Positions 17,190 to 25,439 of a stretch of DNA of 35,356 bases are shown piece after piece. Source of the stretch: Promethearchaeota archaeon. Its GTDB lineage: Archaea; Asgardarchaeota; Lokiarchaeia; Sigynarchaeales; SOKP01. The notes below the pieces were generated by a model. That model was not told the origin of the DNA. It searched no databases and was given only the letters and a program-made list of their open reading frames with translations. The stretch covers positions 1 through 35,356 of the forward strand of contig WJKD01000308.1 of the NCBI GenBank assembly GCA_014729315.1. Direction: 5' to 3'. The stretch's first letter is position 1; every line of letters begins with the position of its first letter. The position numbers and the translations under genes were made by a program.

Positions 17190-17571
17190 ATGATTGGTGT
17201 AGAAGATCTTAAAGAATTCGGAATTGATGCGCCTGAAGACGGTAAACTCATCATAGACGTCTATACAGAGTGGTGCGGACCTTGTATCGGACCAGATCAC
17301 GCCTCGTGATAACGAAAGAAAGTTTGTCGCACCCGTATTGCATCGTTTAAGAGATGAGGGGTTAATAAATCTAATTCAAGTAGATTTAGATAAAAATAGA
17401 CCGCTAGGTCAAAAATTTAACATCACCGCAATTCCTACATTGTTATTCTTTAAAGAAGGAAAAATGCTCCAAGGAACCATTACTGTTCAGGGTCAACCTC
17501 TTGTGAGAGATGGTATGATGATTGGCGCTGCAGGAGAACCTGTATTAAGAGAAATAATCGAAAAAATGTAA
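17190..17571 (+). CDS. thioredoxin-like protein, reading frame interrupted by a 34-nt insertion
   Basis: ATG 17190 starts a frame of 32 codons ending in EWCGPC at 17271-17285, the thioredoxin active site; eight codons later it hits TGA (17307-17309). The rest of the protein is in another frame from 17320: KFVAPVLHRLRDEG, then VDLDKNRPLGQKFNITAIPTLLFFKEG (cis-Pro loop), ending at TAA 17571. Joining codon 32 to 17320 gives a perfect 115-residue thioredoxin with WCGPCKFVAP, the same spacing as WCGPCKMIAP in E. coli. All conserved elements are intact on both sides, so an intron removed from the mRNA is as plausible as a recent pseudogene or a sequencing artefact. A short product from TTG 17338 would lack the active site. 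A lone HdrC-like gene follows. Confidence 0.8.
17286..17319 (+). other. 34-nt insertion in thioredoxin gene, candidate archaeal mRNA intron
   Basis: The insert begins right after the second active-site Cys codon; its 3' end could also be one base later. It contains a 6-bp hairpin ATCACG-CCT-CGTGAT (17296-17310). The flanking exons pair (17272-17277 with 17328-17333, GGTGCG/CGCACC), and intron CGGAC (17288-17292) can pair with exon GTTTG (17322-17326). Both junctions then fall in unpaired loops on opposite strands of that helix, which is the topology of a relaxed bulge-helix-bulge. CGGACC also occurs twice, at 17276-17281 and 17288-17293. Confidence 0.5.
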
Positions 17572-17573
17572 CT

Positions 17574-17642
17574 TCTTTTACTTTCTATATTTTACTCTTT
17601 TTTTACTATTCAATTTGTTAATTTTTTAATCCTTTTTTTTTA
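17574..17642 (+). terminator. T-rich termination region after thioredoxin gene
   Basis: Several runs of 5-9 T on the coding strand follow the stop codon within 70 nt, the usual look of an archaeal terminator. Confidence 0.45.
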
Positions 17643-17772
17643 ATAACTAAGAGATATTTAAATATAAGAGATTTTTCTATTTTTGCTTGCTACTTGATTT
17701 ATGAGATTTTATATGAAATGTAAGCTAAATTGTTAAATTTGAAAAGAATTAATTTTAATTGTATTATAATTT

Positions 17773-17788
17773 TAATAATATTATACTA
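17773..17788 (+). promoter_or_regulatory. TATA-like element before hdrC
   Basis: An AATAATATTATAC-type stretch lies about 25-35 nt before ATG 17811, the right distance for a nearly leaderless transcript. Pattern only. Confidence 0.3.
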
Positions 17789-17810
17789 AGCATATTAAAT
17801 GTGATTTGCC

Positions 17811-18314
17811 ATGGCCACAATAGACTTTGAGTTTAGGAATGAAATAATAAAATCTGACATTGGTAGTACTCTTTCTTATTGCTATCAATGTGCTACATGC
17901 TCTGGTGCTTGTCCCGTTGCCCAGGTGACTGAGGGACGCTATAATCCTAGACGTCTAATACTTGATGCTTTATTGGGATTGAAAGAAAAGATCTTTGGAA
18001 AAGAAAACGCTTTTAATATATGGGGTTGTACGATTTGCGATACATGCGACGAAGTTTGTCCACAAATGGTTGAATTAACCGAAATTTTCACCATCCTTAA
18101 AAATAAAAGCGTCGAAAGAGGCGAAGCGCCCGAACATTACACTGGTCAAGCGTCAGTGATTTTAGAAAATGGAAAAGCCATACCGATGCAGTCAGCTATC
18201 GAACGAAGAAGAGGACAGTTAAATCTCCCCGAGATTTTAGCTCCGGATATCGAGGAAGTAAAAAAGATCTTAGCCGCAACTAAACTACCTCAAAAATTAC
18301 CAAAAACAGAATAA
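17811..18314 (+). CDS. HdrC-like heterodisulfide reductase subunit (two 4Fe-4S)
   Basis: The 167-residue protein has two cluster motifs, CYQCATCSGACP near residues 24-35 and CTICDTCDEVCP near 73-84, followed by a helical tail with ILENGKAIP. This matches HdrC, the small iron-sulfur subunit that links HdrB (CoM-S-S-CoB or related disulfide site) to electron-bifurcating HdrA or to a membrane quinone-type system. Neither hdrA nor hdrB lies in this window, so it is orphaned or works with distant subunits. Its position next to a thioredoxin gene suggests thiol/disulfide electron flow, which is inference. It has its own promoter-like region. Confidence 0.85.
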   Translation: MATIDFEFRNEIIKSDIGSTLSYCYQCATCSGACPVAQVTEGRYNPRRLILDALLGLKEKIFGKENAFNIWGCTICDTCDEVCPQMVELTEIFTILKNKSVERGEAPEHYTGQASVILENGKAIPMQSAIERRRGQLNLPEILAPDIEEVKKILAATKLPQKLPKTE

Positions 18315-18623
18315 AAAGCATTCTATTCTTTAAAATCCTTTTTTTAAAAAATATAACCAATTTTTACTCAGAATGAAGTATTCTGATATTCTAACTTATG
18401 AAATGTAGGTATTTTCGTTCTCTTAATTTAAACAGTTCTCCTTACTATTGATTTTAGAAATCTTTTAAAGACTATTTTAAACAAATTAGGAGAGATTTAA
18501 TAAGAAAACAAAATTATTTACAATTCATATATCAAAATAATGAAGATTTTGATTTAAATATCAAAAGAAATTAAAAAAATTAGATACAAATTTAACAATA
18601 ATTCAAAAGAATAGGTAATTAAA
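18315..18623. other. 309-nt intergenic region
   Basis: AT-rich non-coding sequence between hdrC and tpiA. A run of seven T at about 18340-18346 could end the hdrC transcript. I see no RNA gene, repeat or small coding frame. Confidence 0.45.
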
Positions 18624-19397
18624 ATGGAAAGAAAGTTTGTTGTTGGCGGAAATTGGAAAATGCACAGAGGAACTCCCTCCGACGCTAAAATGATGCTGAA
18701 GAAATTTTTAAAATTAGTTAAAAAAATTGAAAACGTTGATATTATTATCGCGCCTCCTTTCACAGCAATACCGTTTACTACTGAATACGTAAAAAAATCA
18801 AAGGTAAAGATTGGTGCCCAGAATATGTATTTTGAGAAAAAGGGAGCCTATACGGGAGAGATTTCACCAGTTTTTCTAAAAGAGATTGGATGTGAATATA
18901 CAATACTTGGACACAGTGAAAGACGCCACATTTTTAACGAAACTGACGAATTGATTAACAAAAAACTAAAGCTAGCTTTAAATATGAATCTAAAGCCTAT
19001 TGTTTGCATTGGAGAGTTATTAGAAGAACGAGAAGCGGGTCAGACCAACGAAATTATTGAAAAGCAATTCAAAGGATCTTTCAGAGATCTAAAGGAGGAA
19101 GAAATAACAAATATTATTATTGCTTATGAGCCTGTTTGGGCAATAGGAACAGGTAAAACCGCTACTCCCGAACAAGCAGAGGAAGTTCACCAACATGTCA
19201 GAGATTTGATTAAGAAGACATACAGCGAAAGTGTTTCAAAACAAATTCGAATCCAGTATGGTGGTTCAATAAAACCGCATAACGCAGAAGAATTATTTAA
19301 ACAAAAAAATATTGACGGTGGATTAGTAGGAGGAGCTTCATTAGAGGCTGAATCGTTTTCTGAGATTATCAAATCCGCGGAAATGCTTTCAAAATAG
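18624..19397 (+). CDS. tpiA: triosephosphate isomerase, full-length (bacterial/eukaryotic-type)
   Basis: It interconverts dihydroxyacetone phosphate and glyceraldehyde 3-phosphate in glycolysis/gluconeogenesis. The 257-residue TIM barrel shows catalytic Asn10 and Lys12 in GGNWKMH, the His electrophile in LGHSERR, the catalytic Glu in AYEPVWAIGTGKTATP (with the mobile loop) and the phosphate-binding IQYGGSIKP and GGLVGGASL. Most archaeal enzymes are about 225 residues and lack several helices. This one has bacterial/eukaryotic length and motifs, pointing to gene transfer or an ancestral sharing with eukaryotes. It stands alone, with no other glycolytic gene nearby, and converges on a longin-like gene. 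Confidence 0.95.
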   Translation: MERKFVVGGNWKMHRGTPSDAKMMLKKFLKLVKKIENVDIIIAPPFTAIPFTTEYVKKSKVKIGAQNMYFEKKGAYTGEISPVFLKEIGCEYTILGHSERRHIFNETDELINKKLKLALNMNLKPIVCIGELLEEREAGQTNEIIEKQFKGSFRDLKEEEITNIIIAYEPVWAIGTGKTATPEQAEEVHQHVRDLIKKTYSESVSKQIRIQYGGSIKPHNAEELFKQKNIDGGLVGGASLEAESFSEIIKSAEMLSK

Positions 19398-19432
19398 GTT
19401 ATACGTAATATCTTTTATTTACTTTCAATTTT

Positions 19433-20299
19433 TTAGCTGATAATTAAATTAAATTTGTTGATAAGCTTTAAAGGAAATTCCCCTAAATAAGATTGCGTAT
19501 CCGTGAATAATAGATAAAAATAAGGTTCAAAAAGATTGTTCACGGTCACACCAACACCGCTATTGATTATGTATACCCATATAGTACGGTCCTTTATAAA
19601 ACTCTGTCTATGTTTCCATTCCATCGGAGGAATTTGAGGTACTTCTCCCATATTTCTGAGAATAATTTCAATTTCGTCGAATGTGTATTTTTCTCCAAAG
19701 ACCAAAATAGGAGAGAGATCAAACGAAGAAATAACTATGTTAAACAAACCATAGTTACCCATAATATTTAAAAATTCCTGAGCTTGCCTTTCAAGAGCGA
19801 AATGAATTTTTTTTAGACGCCTTTTGGCTTTTTTATCAGTCAATAAATCAAGTAATTTGTTCTCTTCTTCGCTAGAAATACATATGCAAGATTCAAGAGG
19901 AATTTTAGGTTTAATAATCGTATTATAAATTAAATTTACTTTCGCTTCAATTGATTTATTCAATAAGTATACTTCAGTTTCAGTTGTAATTAGCGCATCT
20001 CCTTCGTATTTCTCTCCTCTCAGAACATCTTTATTGTAATCTTTATCATCTAAAGATTTAAATTCTAAAGAATAAATTCTTTTCTCGATATTTTTTGAAA
20101 ATTCATAAAGTGCTGAAATTAATCCCGCATTTAATTCAAATGCGTTTGATGTTTCTAAGCAATCTTGATCTATGTAGAAATAATCGGTATAATCAAAAAA
20201 CCTAAGGTTTAGTCTAATCCCTTTAGGTAAAGGCAATATTTTCTTCTGATAAAATGGAAAACCAGAACTGGTGACAATAGAAATGGAGTAAATTGTCAT
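19433..20299 (-). CDS. longin-like domain protein, function unknown
   Basis: The 288-residue protein begins MTIYSISIVTSSGFPFYQK, then LNAGLISALYEFSKNIEKR and IYSLEFK near residues 77-100. This pattern (strand, S-G-x-P turn, strand, later a long helix with L-x-x-A-L-x-x-F) is that of longin/Roadblock-type N-terminal domains often seen in Asgard proteins. The remainder (about 110-288) has mixed helices and strands, with MGNYGLFNIVISSFDLSPILVFG and WVYIINSGVGVTVN; this second half may be another alpha/beta domain. No signal peptide or membrane span is present. It is followed upstream by a second small longin-like gene on the same strand. Longin domains in eukaryotes serve SNAREs, adaptor subunits and GTPase regulators; this role is only inferred. 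Confidence 0.5.
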   Translation of the reverse strand: MTIYSISIVTSSGFPFYQKKILPLPKGIRLNLRFFDYTDYFYIDQDCLETSNAFELNAGLISALYEFSKNIEKRIYSLEFKSLDDKDYNKDVLRGEKYEGDALITTETEVYLLNKSIEAKVNLIYNTIIKPKIPLESCICISSEEENKLLDLLTDKKAKRRLKKIHFALERQAQEFLNIMGNYGLFNIVISSFDLSPILVFGEKYTFDEIEIILRNMGEVPQIPPMEWKHRQSFIKDRTIWVYIINSGVGVTVNNLFEPYFYLLFTDTQSYLGEFPLKLINKFNLIIS

Positions 20300-20464
20300 A
20301 AAATACTAAGGATTTTATTTTACTTTCATTCAGAATTGATATTATTATAATTAAAATATTGATATTTAAATTACATAGTGAAATCAAAAACGAAGAGTTA
20401 AGAGAAGCCTAGCTAAAATTTGGTTTTAAGTTTAAAGTTTTAACAATTGGAAATTTTCTTTTTA

Positions 20465-21064
20465 TTAATACGAAACGGCGACTAACTCGTTCCCTCTTAC
20501 CTTATATTGTTTATCCACATAAACCAATAGCGCGTGCCCGCTATGAATATATACGATAGGAGCAGTTGGTTTTGTTGAACTTTCGACAACCGATTTTTTT
20601 ATAATTATAGTAAGAGTTTTGTTGCAGGTTTTACAGTAGACTAAGGTTTTTTTAATTATATCAAGGTCTTCGTAATTTTGTAAAGTCTCATATATGATGT
20701 TAGCAAATCCATCGAAGATATTACATCCAAAATCGTCCCCATAACATGATACTAATAAGGAATCGTCGTACATTAAATCAAATTCTTTTATGAAATGTTC
20801 CATAATAGCTTCCATAAGTTGGGATTGAACCGCTGGTTTAGCTGCAATAGAATACACAAGATCTTTTTTTCTAAAATAGACGATTTTTAGATCAGCTTTC
20901 GTTATACAGTAGAAAATGTTTTCAGCGGGAGGATTTCTGGTCATTCTAATGTCAAATAGATTAGTTTTATGATTTGAATTGCTTGTCCAAGTAAAAAACG
21001 AATCATTTGACTGAAATTTTCCAATATTAAAGAACACTATTTCTTTTGTAAGATCTATACTCAA
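20465..21064 (-). CDS. small longin-like protein with C-terminal CxxC
   Basis: The 199-residue protein reads like a longin or SRX-type fold in its first 110 residues: IVFFNIGKFQSNDSFFTW, then IFYCITKADLKIVYFRKKDL and SQLMEAIMEHFIKEFDLMYDD, that is strands followed by the helix that in longins packs the sheet. The C-terminal part has VYCKTCNKTLTI (a CxxC near residues 143-146) and the strand-rich APIVYIHSGHALLVYVD. The same direction and 165-nt spacing from the 288-residue neighbour suggest related function but not necessarily one operon. I do not know a close family; the fold call is weak. Confidence 0.45.
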   Translation of the reverse strand: MSIDLTKEIVFFNIGKFQSNDSFFTWTSNSNHKTNLFDIRMTRNPPAENIFYCITKADLKIVYFRKKDLVYSIAAKPAVQSQLMEAIMEHFIKEFDLMYDDSLLVSCYGDDFGCNIFDGFANIIYETLQNYEDLDIIKKTLVYCKTCNKTLTIIIKKSVVESSTKPTAPIVYIHSGHALLVYVDKQYKVRGNELVAVSY

Positions 21065-21146
21065 TATAATAATACCTAAATCCTGCTTCAGTAGAGATAA
21101 GAAGTTTAATTAAAAATTGAACAAAAATTTTGTGTTTGTGAAAAAA

Positions 21147-23933
21147 TTACGATACGATTAATGCTGGTCTCCCCGGTAATGCTTGAGCTGATTTTGGATT
21201 AGACGATTCATTCTCGGTAGATATTTTTACCTTGCAATTATATTTATTTTTAACAATTGAGGAAATTTCGTTATAAAAATTTATTTCATCCTCCTGCGAT
21301 AATATGACTTTTGGAAATTTACCAACATTTTTAATTACTTTCGAAATGATTTTATTGATTATCTTCCCTCTTCTTCTAAATTTAGGATTCTTCATTATAT
21401 CTTTCATAATTACTCCATGATTTTTCGTCTTTTCTATTAAGTCCATTAATATCTCGTAGAACTCATATTTCCAATTCTCAGCAATAATGATTTCAATTTC
21501 TTCTAAATCTTCCATTTTCATTACGATTTTGATATTATTAATGTCATCAGATAGATTATTCATCAATCTGAACTTAAAATCATTTTCAGGCGTTAATATA
21601 TCTTCGTCGTAGCTAGGCCAATTACTCAAGCTGATGTATCCATCGTTTCCAAGAAGTTCCCAGATCTCTTCAGTCATATGCGGCGCAATTGGATGCAATA
21701 TTAAAGTAAGTTTTTTCCTACATTCTTCAAAAACTTCTTTAACCACGCTTTCGTTCTTGTATTTATTAAACTCAGAAGAAAATTGTATTATGTTATTTAC
21801 TGCGTCTCTAATAGAAATGGTTTCTAAGTTCTCCGTAACCTCTTTAATAGTTTTATTCAAGTGGAAGAGTAGCATCGTGTCTCGAATAGTTTTTTTAGTT
21901 TTAATCTTATCTGGATCATCAGCGAGCAAATTAAATGTATTTTTAATAAACTTAAACGCAAATCCTACTCCTTCGTCGGACCATTCTAGACTTGATTCGG
22001 GACTTGCTCCAAATAAGATAAAGAATCGGGCGGCATCAGCCCCATATTCCTCCATAATACCGATAGGATCCACTGTATTTCCGAGACTTTTACTCATTTT
22101 CACGCTTTTCATTATATATTTAGTGCCACATCGTTTACACTTTTTGTCTTTCATATCAGTTTTTACCGCAAAACTCTGGCACTCAGGGCAATAAGGATGC
22201 GTTTTATTAATCATACCTTGAGTTAAGAGGTTTTGGAAAGGTTCGTCGTGAGGTTGAAGATTTAAATCCCGACTTACTTTCGTCCAGAACCGTGCGTAAA
22301 GTAAATGCATTACTGCGTGCTCTATTCCTCCAATGTATTGATCTACATTACCCCAATATTGAATATATTCGTAATCATACGGTGTGTTATTTTCCAAAGA
22401 GGGAGGATCGCAAAATGCAAAAAAATACCATGAACTATCCACGAATGTATCCATAGTATCTGTTTCTCTTCTTGCTTTTCTACCACATTTCGGACATTTC
22501 ATATTTTTGTAAGATTCGCTTGTTTCTATAGGATTTCCTTTACCGGTAAATTTAACATCTTTTGGAAGTTCAACTGGTAAATCTTCGTAAGGAACTGGTA
22601 TAGTTCCACATTTAGCACAATAGATTATTGGAATTGGACAACCCCAATATCTTTGCCTAGAGATAAGCCAATCTCTTAATTTGTAATTAACCGTAGCAAA
22701 ACCTATATCAAGCTCTTCAAGTTTTTCAGTAATCGAGTTGATTGCGTTTCTATTTTCCATCCCGTTAAATTCCTCAGAATTGGTTAAAATCCCATCACCT
22801 TCATACGCTCTCGTCATCTTTTCGTTATTCAACTCGTAATCGTACGGATTAATTACAACTTTGATTGGAATATTATATTCTTTGGCAAATTCGAAATCTC
22901 TTTGATCATGAGCAGGAACGGCCATAACCGCCCCAGCACCGTATTCGTAAATAACGAAGTTTCCTATGTAAATCGGAACTTCCTCATTTGTAACTGGATT
23001 GATAGCGTGTTTTCCAATAAACATTCCCTTTTTCTCGACATCGATATCAGTCCTTTGAAATTTATCTTGTTTCATAACCTCGTTATAAAAATCGTTGAAG
23101 TCTTCTTCATATTTCGTACCTTCTACCCAATCTTTAATCCAAGGATGCTCGGGAGCAAAAACCATGAAAGTAACTCCATAGAGCGTATCTGGTCTAGTGG
23201 TAAATATGTCAATTGTTCTTTCTTCTCCTATTATAGGAAATTTTATAATAGTTCCCTCAGAACGGCCTATCCAATTTCTTTGCATATTTTTAACTTTTTC
23301 GGGCCAGTCTACTTTTTCTAATCCTTCCAATAACTCCTCTGCGTAGTCCCTTATTTTTAAAAACCATTGAGTGAGAAATTTTTGTTCTGCTTCGGCCCCG
23401 CATCGCCAGCATTTACCTCCTTGTACTTGTTCGTTTGCTAACACGGTTGCACATTCTGGACACCAGTTTACATAGGATTCATTTCGATAGGCTAATCCCT
23501 TTTCAAACATTTTCAGAAAGAACCATTGATCAAATTTGTAATAATTCGGATCGTGGCTGTAAATCATTCTAGTCCAATCGTACGAAAGGCCTATCCGCTG
23601 TTGCTGAGTCTTTATCGCTTCTATGTTATTATTTGTCCATTCTTCTGGATTGGCACCATGGTCGATTGCCGCATTTTCCGCTGGTAGCCCAAACGAGTCG
23701 TATCCCATCGGGTAGAGTACATTAAATCCTTTCATTCGATTATATCTAGCGTAAGAGTCTCCTATCGAATAATTTCTTAGATGGCCCATATGCAGAGCTG
23801 AACTAGGATAAGGGTACATTTCTAAGACGTAGAATTTTTCTTTTTCAGGGTCCTCTTTTACTTCGAATAGTTTATCTTTCTTCCATCTTTCTTGCCATTT
23901 TTTCTCAATTTTCTGAGGATTGTAAACAACCAT
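21147..23933 (-). CDS. leuS: leucyl-tRNA synthetase, bacterial type
   Basis: It charges tRNA-Leu. The 928-residue class I enzyme has HMGH at 48-51 in MYPYPSSALHMGHLRNYSIGD, the zinc region NWCPECATVLANEQ...CWRC, the editing domain with TTRPDTLYGVTF and VPAHDQRDFEFA, and KMSKSLGNTVDP. NEQVQGGKCWRCG followed by QRNWIGRSEG is the bacterial LeuRS arrangement, in which the editing domain follows the zinc segment; archaeal/eukaryotic LeuRS differs. Only two Cys pairs remain in each zinc segment, which is normal. The last 40 residues include PKSAQALPGRPALIV, resembling the C-terminal domain end. It is isolated from tRNA genes. The bacterial type in an otherwise archaeal neighbourhood suggests horizontal acquisition. 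Confidence 0.96.
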   Translation of the reverse strand: MVVYNPQKIEKKWQERWKKDKLFEVKEDPEKEKFYVLEMYPYPSSALHMGHLRNYSIGDSYARYNRMKGFNVLYPMGYDSFGLPAENAAIDHGANPEEWTNNNIEAIKTQQQRIGLSYDWTRMIYSHDPNYYKFDQWFFLKMFEKGLAYRNESYVNWCPECATVLANEQVQGGKCWRCGAEAEQKFLTQWFLKIRDYAEELLEGLEKVDWPEKVKNMQRNWIGRSEGTIIKFPIIGEERTIDIFTTRPDTLYGVTFMVFAPEHPWIKDWVEGTKYEEDFNDFYNEVMKQDKFQRTDIDVEKKGMFIGKHAINPVTNEEVPIYIGNFVIYEYGAGAVMAVPAHDQRDFEFAKEYNIPIKVVINPYDYELNNEKMTRAYEGDGILTNSEEFNGMENRNAINSITEKLEELDIGFATVNYKLRDWLISRQRYWGCPIPIIYCAKCGTIPVPYEDLPVELPKDVKFTGKGNPIETSESYKNMKCPKCGRKARRETDTMDTFVDSSWYFFAFCDPPSLENNTPYDYEYIQYWGNVDQYIGGIEHAVMHLLYARFWTKVSRDLNLQPHDEPFQNLLTQGMINKTHPYCPECQSFAVKTDMKDKKCKRCGTKYIMKSVKMSKSLGNTVDPIGIMEEYGADAARFFILFGASPESSLEWSDEGVGFAFKFIKNTFNLLADDPDKIKTKKTIRDTMLLFHLNKTIKEVTENLETISIRDAVNNIIQFSSEFNKYKNESVVKEVFEECRKKLTLILHPIAPHMTEEIWELLGNDGYISLSNWPSYDEDILTPENDFKFRLMNNLSDDINNIKIVMKMEDLEEIEIIIAENWKYEFYEILMDLIEKTKNHGVIMKDIMKNPKFRRRGKIINKIISKVIKNVGKFPKVILSQEDEINFYNEISSIVKNKYNCKVKISTENESSNPKSAQALPGRPALIVS

Positions 23934-24423
23934 AGTAGTATCACGATCTAATTAATTTTTTTCTTAATAGTAAATGATTAAATTTTTCTTTATTTGAACT
24001 ATTTTACTCGATTTCCAATTAGTTCAAATCTTTGATACGTTATAACTATAACAATTACAAATTTCTAAATGACCTATTTCTATAAATTTTTAATACCAAG
24101 CATTTCAATACTTCGGTAAAAAATAAAAAAAGGTCAGCTAATTCTATTTGAATTATAATAATAAGAAAATTAACTCTAAAGACATTTTTGTTTCAATATG
24201 ATTCTTATTATTATATTTCATAATCATTACAAAGATTATATTTATCTAAATTATATTACTTTTTAATAAAGCATTTTTAATTAATTTTTTTATAGAATAA
24301 TCTCTAAAATTAGTAGAATGAGACGAAATGAATCGTTTTTTCTTAATCTGAGAAGATACGCTTTAATTTCTCAAATTGTCCATAAAAATAATTCTTTTTA
24401 ATTTAGAAATAAGATAAAGACTA
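23934..24423. other. 490-nt intergenic region
   Basis: The region between divergent leuS and the lipoyl gene block is very AT-rich. Many TATA-like stretches make a single promoter call unsafe. I see no coding frame, tRNA or clear hairpin. A T-box is not expected in archaea, and none is visible upstream of leuS. Confidence 0.5.
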
Positions 24424-25422
24424 ATGAAAATCGAAAAAATCCGCGTAAGTATTGGCAGTGCCTCCGTGTTGGGATTAAAAGAAGTCAAGTTCGATGTTGC
24501 CCCAACAACTTGCTACATAATGACCTACAGAGAGGGTCATTGTACGGCTAATTGTGGTTTCTGTCCCCAAGCCAGAGACGCTAATAGTTCTGCAGAAAAG
24601 TTATCTCGTATTACTTGGCCAATATTCAATTTTAAGGATTTTTTGACAAAACTAAAATATGCAACAGCTCTTAAAAGGTTTGAAAGAATTTGCGTTCAAA
24701 CCCTTAATTATCCAAAATTCTACGAAGATCTAATACAGATTGTTTCTGCCATTAAAAAAATATCTAATATTCCTATTTCAACAGCTATTACTCCGATTTC
24801 AAAAAAACATTTATCAGAACTTAAAATTGCGGGAGTAGAAAGAGTTGCTATTGCATTAGATGGGGTAACACAAGAGATTTTTGATAGGATCAAGGGAAAA
24901 GACGTTAAGGGGCCATATCAATGGGAATTGCATTTTCAAAGCATAAAAAATGCTTTAGAAGTATTTTCTGAAGGATATGTAAGTACACATCTAATAATTG
25001 GATTAGGCGAAACCCATCGTGAAGTTCTTAAATTAATTGAAAAATTTCATCATAAACAAGTTTTACCCGCTCTTTTTTCATTTATGCCTATCAAGGGAAC
25101 AGAACTTCAAGACCTTTCTCAACCAGATTTAATCGACTATCGTTTGATTCAACTTTCCAGGTATCTTATAATCTACGATAACAAAACCCTCAACGATTTT
25201 ACATTTAATTCTAAAGGTCAAATCATTAAAATTAAGATGACTCGCGCAAAGTTACAAGAAATCATAAATTATCGAACACCCTTTCTTACCTCGGGGTGTC
25301 CTGGTTGCAATCGTCCCTATTACACTTCAAAACCATCAGGTCCGATTTACAACTTCCCCAGAGAATTAAATAAAGAAGAAAAAACCGAAATTTCAAATTT
25401 ATTAATAAAATATGTGAATTAG
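24424..25422 (+). CDS. radical SAM lipoyl synthase subunit (LipS1/LipS2 family)
   Basis: The 332-residue protein has a CxxxCxxC cluster, GHCTANCGFCPQ (Cys40, Cys44, Cys47), in a biotin-synthase-like N terminus and a C-terminal TSGCPGCNRPYYTSKPSGP (residues about 290-308) that can ligate an auxiliary cluster. Archaea lacking LipA use two cooperating radical SAM enzymes, LipS1 and LipS2, often misnamed biotin synthases, to insert the two sulfurs into octanoyl-protein. Here a lipoate ligase/octanoyltransferase-like gene starts 17 nt downstream and a second radical SAM gene overlaps that, so the trio fits. Which of the two this is cannot be decided without alignment. It could instead be a biotin synthase relative, but no biotin genes are nearby. 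Confidence 0.75.
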   Translation: MKIEKIRVSIGSASVLGLKEVKFDVAPTTCYIMTYREGHCTANCGFCPQARDANSSAEKLSRITWPIFNFKDFLTKLKYATALKRFERICVQTLNYPKFYEDLIQIVSAIKKISNIPISTAITPISKKHLSELKIAGVERVAIALDGVTQEIFDRIKGKDVKGPYQWELHFQSIKNALEVFSEGYVSTHLIIGLGETHREVLKLIEKFHHKQVLPALFSFMPIKGTELQDLSQPDLIDYRLIQLSRYLIIYDNKTLNDFTFNSKGQIIKIKMTRAKLQEIINYRTPFLTSGCPGCNRPYYTSKPSGPIYNFPRELNKEEKTEISNLLIKYVN

Positions 25423-25439
25423 CAACAATTCTTAATATC

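Noticed and set aside
17338..17571. A stand-alone 77-residue protein starting at TTG 17338
   Set aside because: It is the C-terminal two thirds of a thioredoxin and would lack the WCGPC active site.
21634..22194. Plus-strand frame of 186 codons
   Set aside because: Antisense shadow of leucyl-tRNA synthetase.
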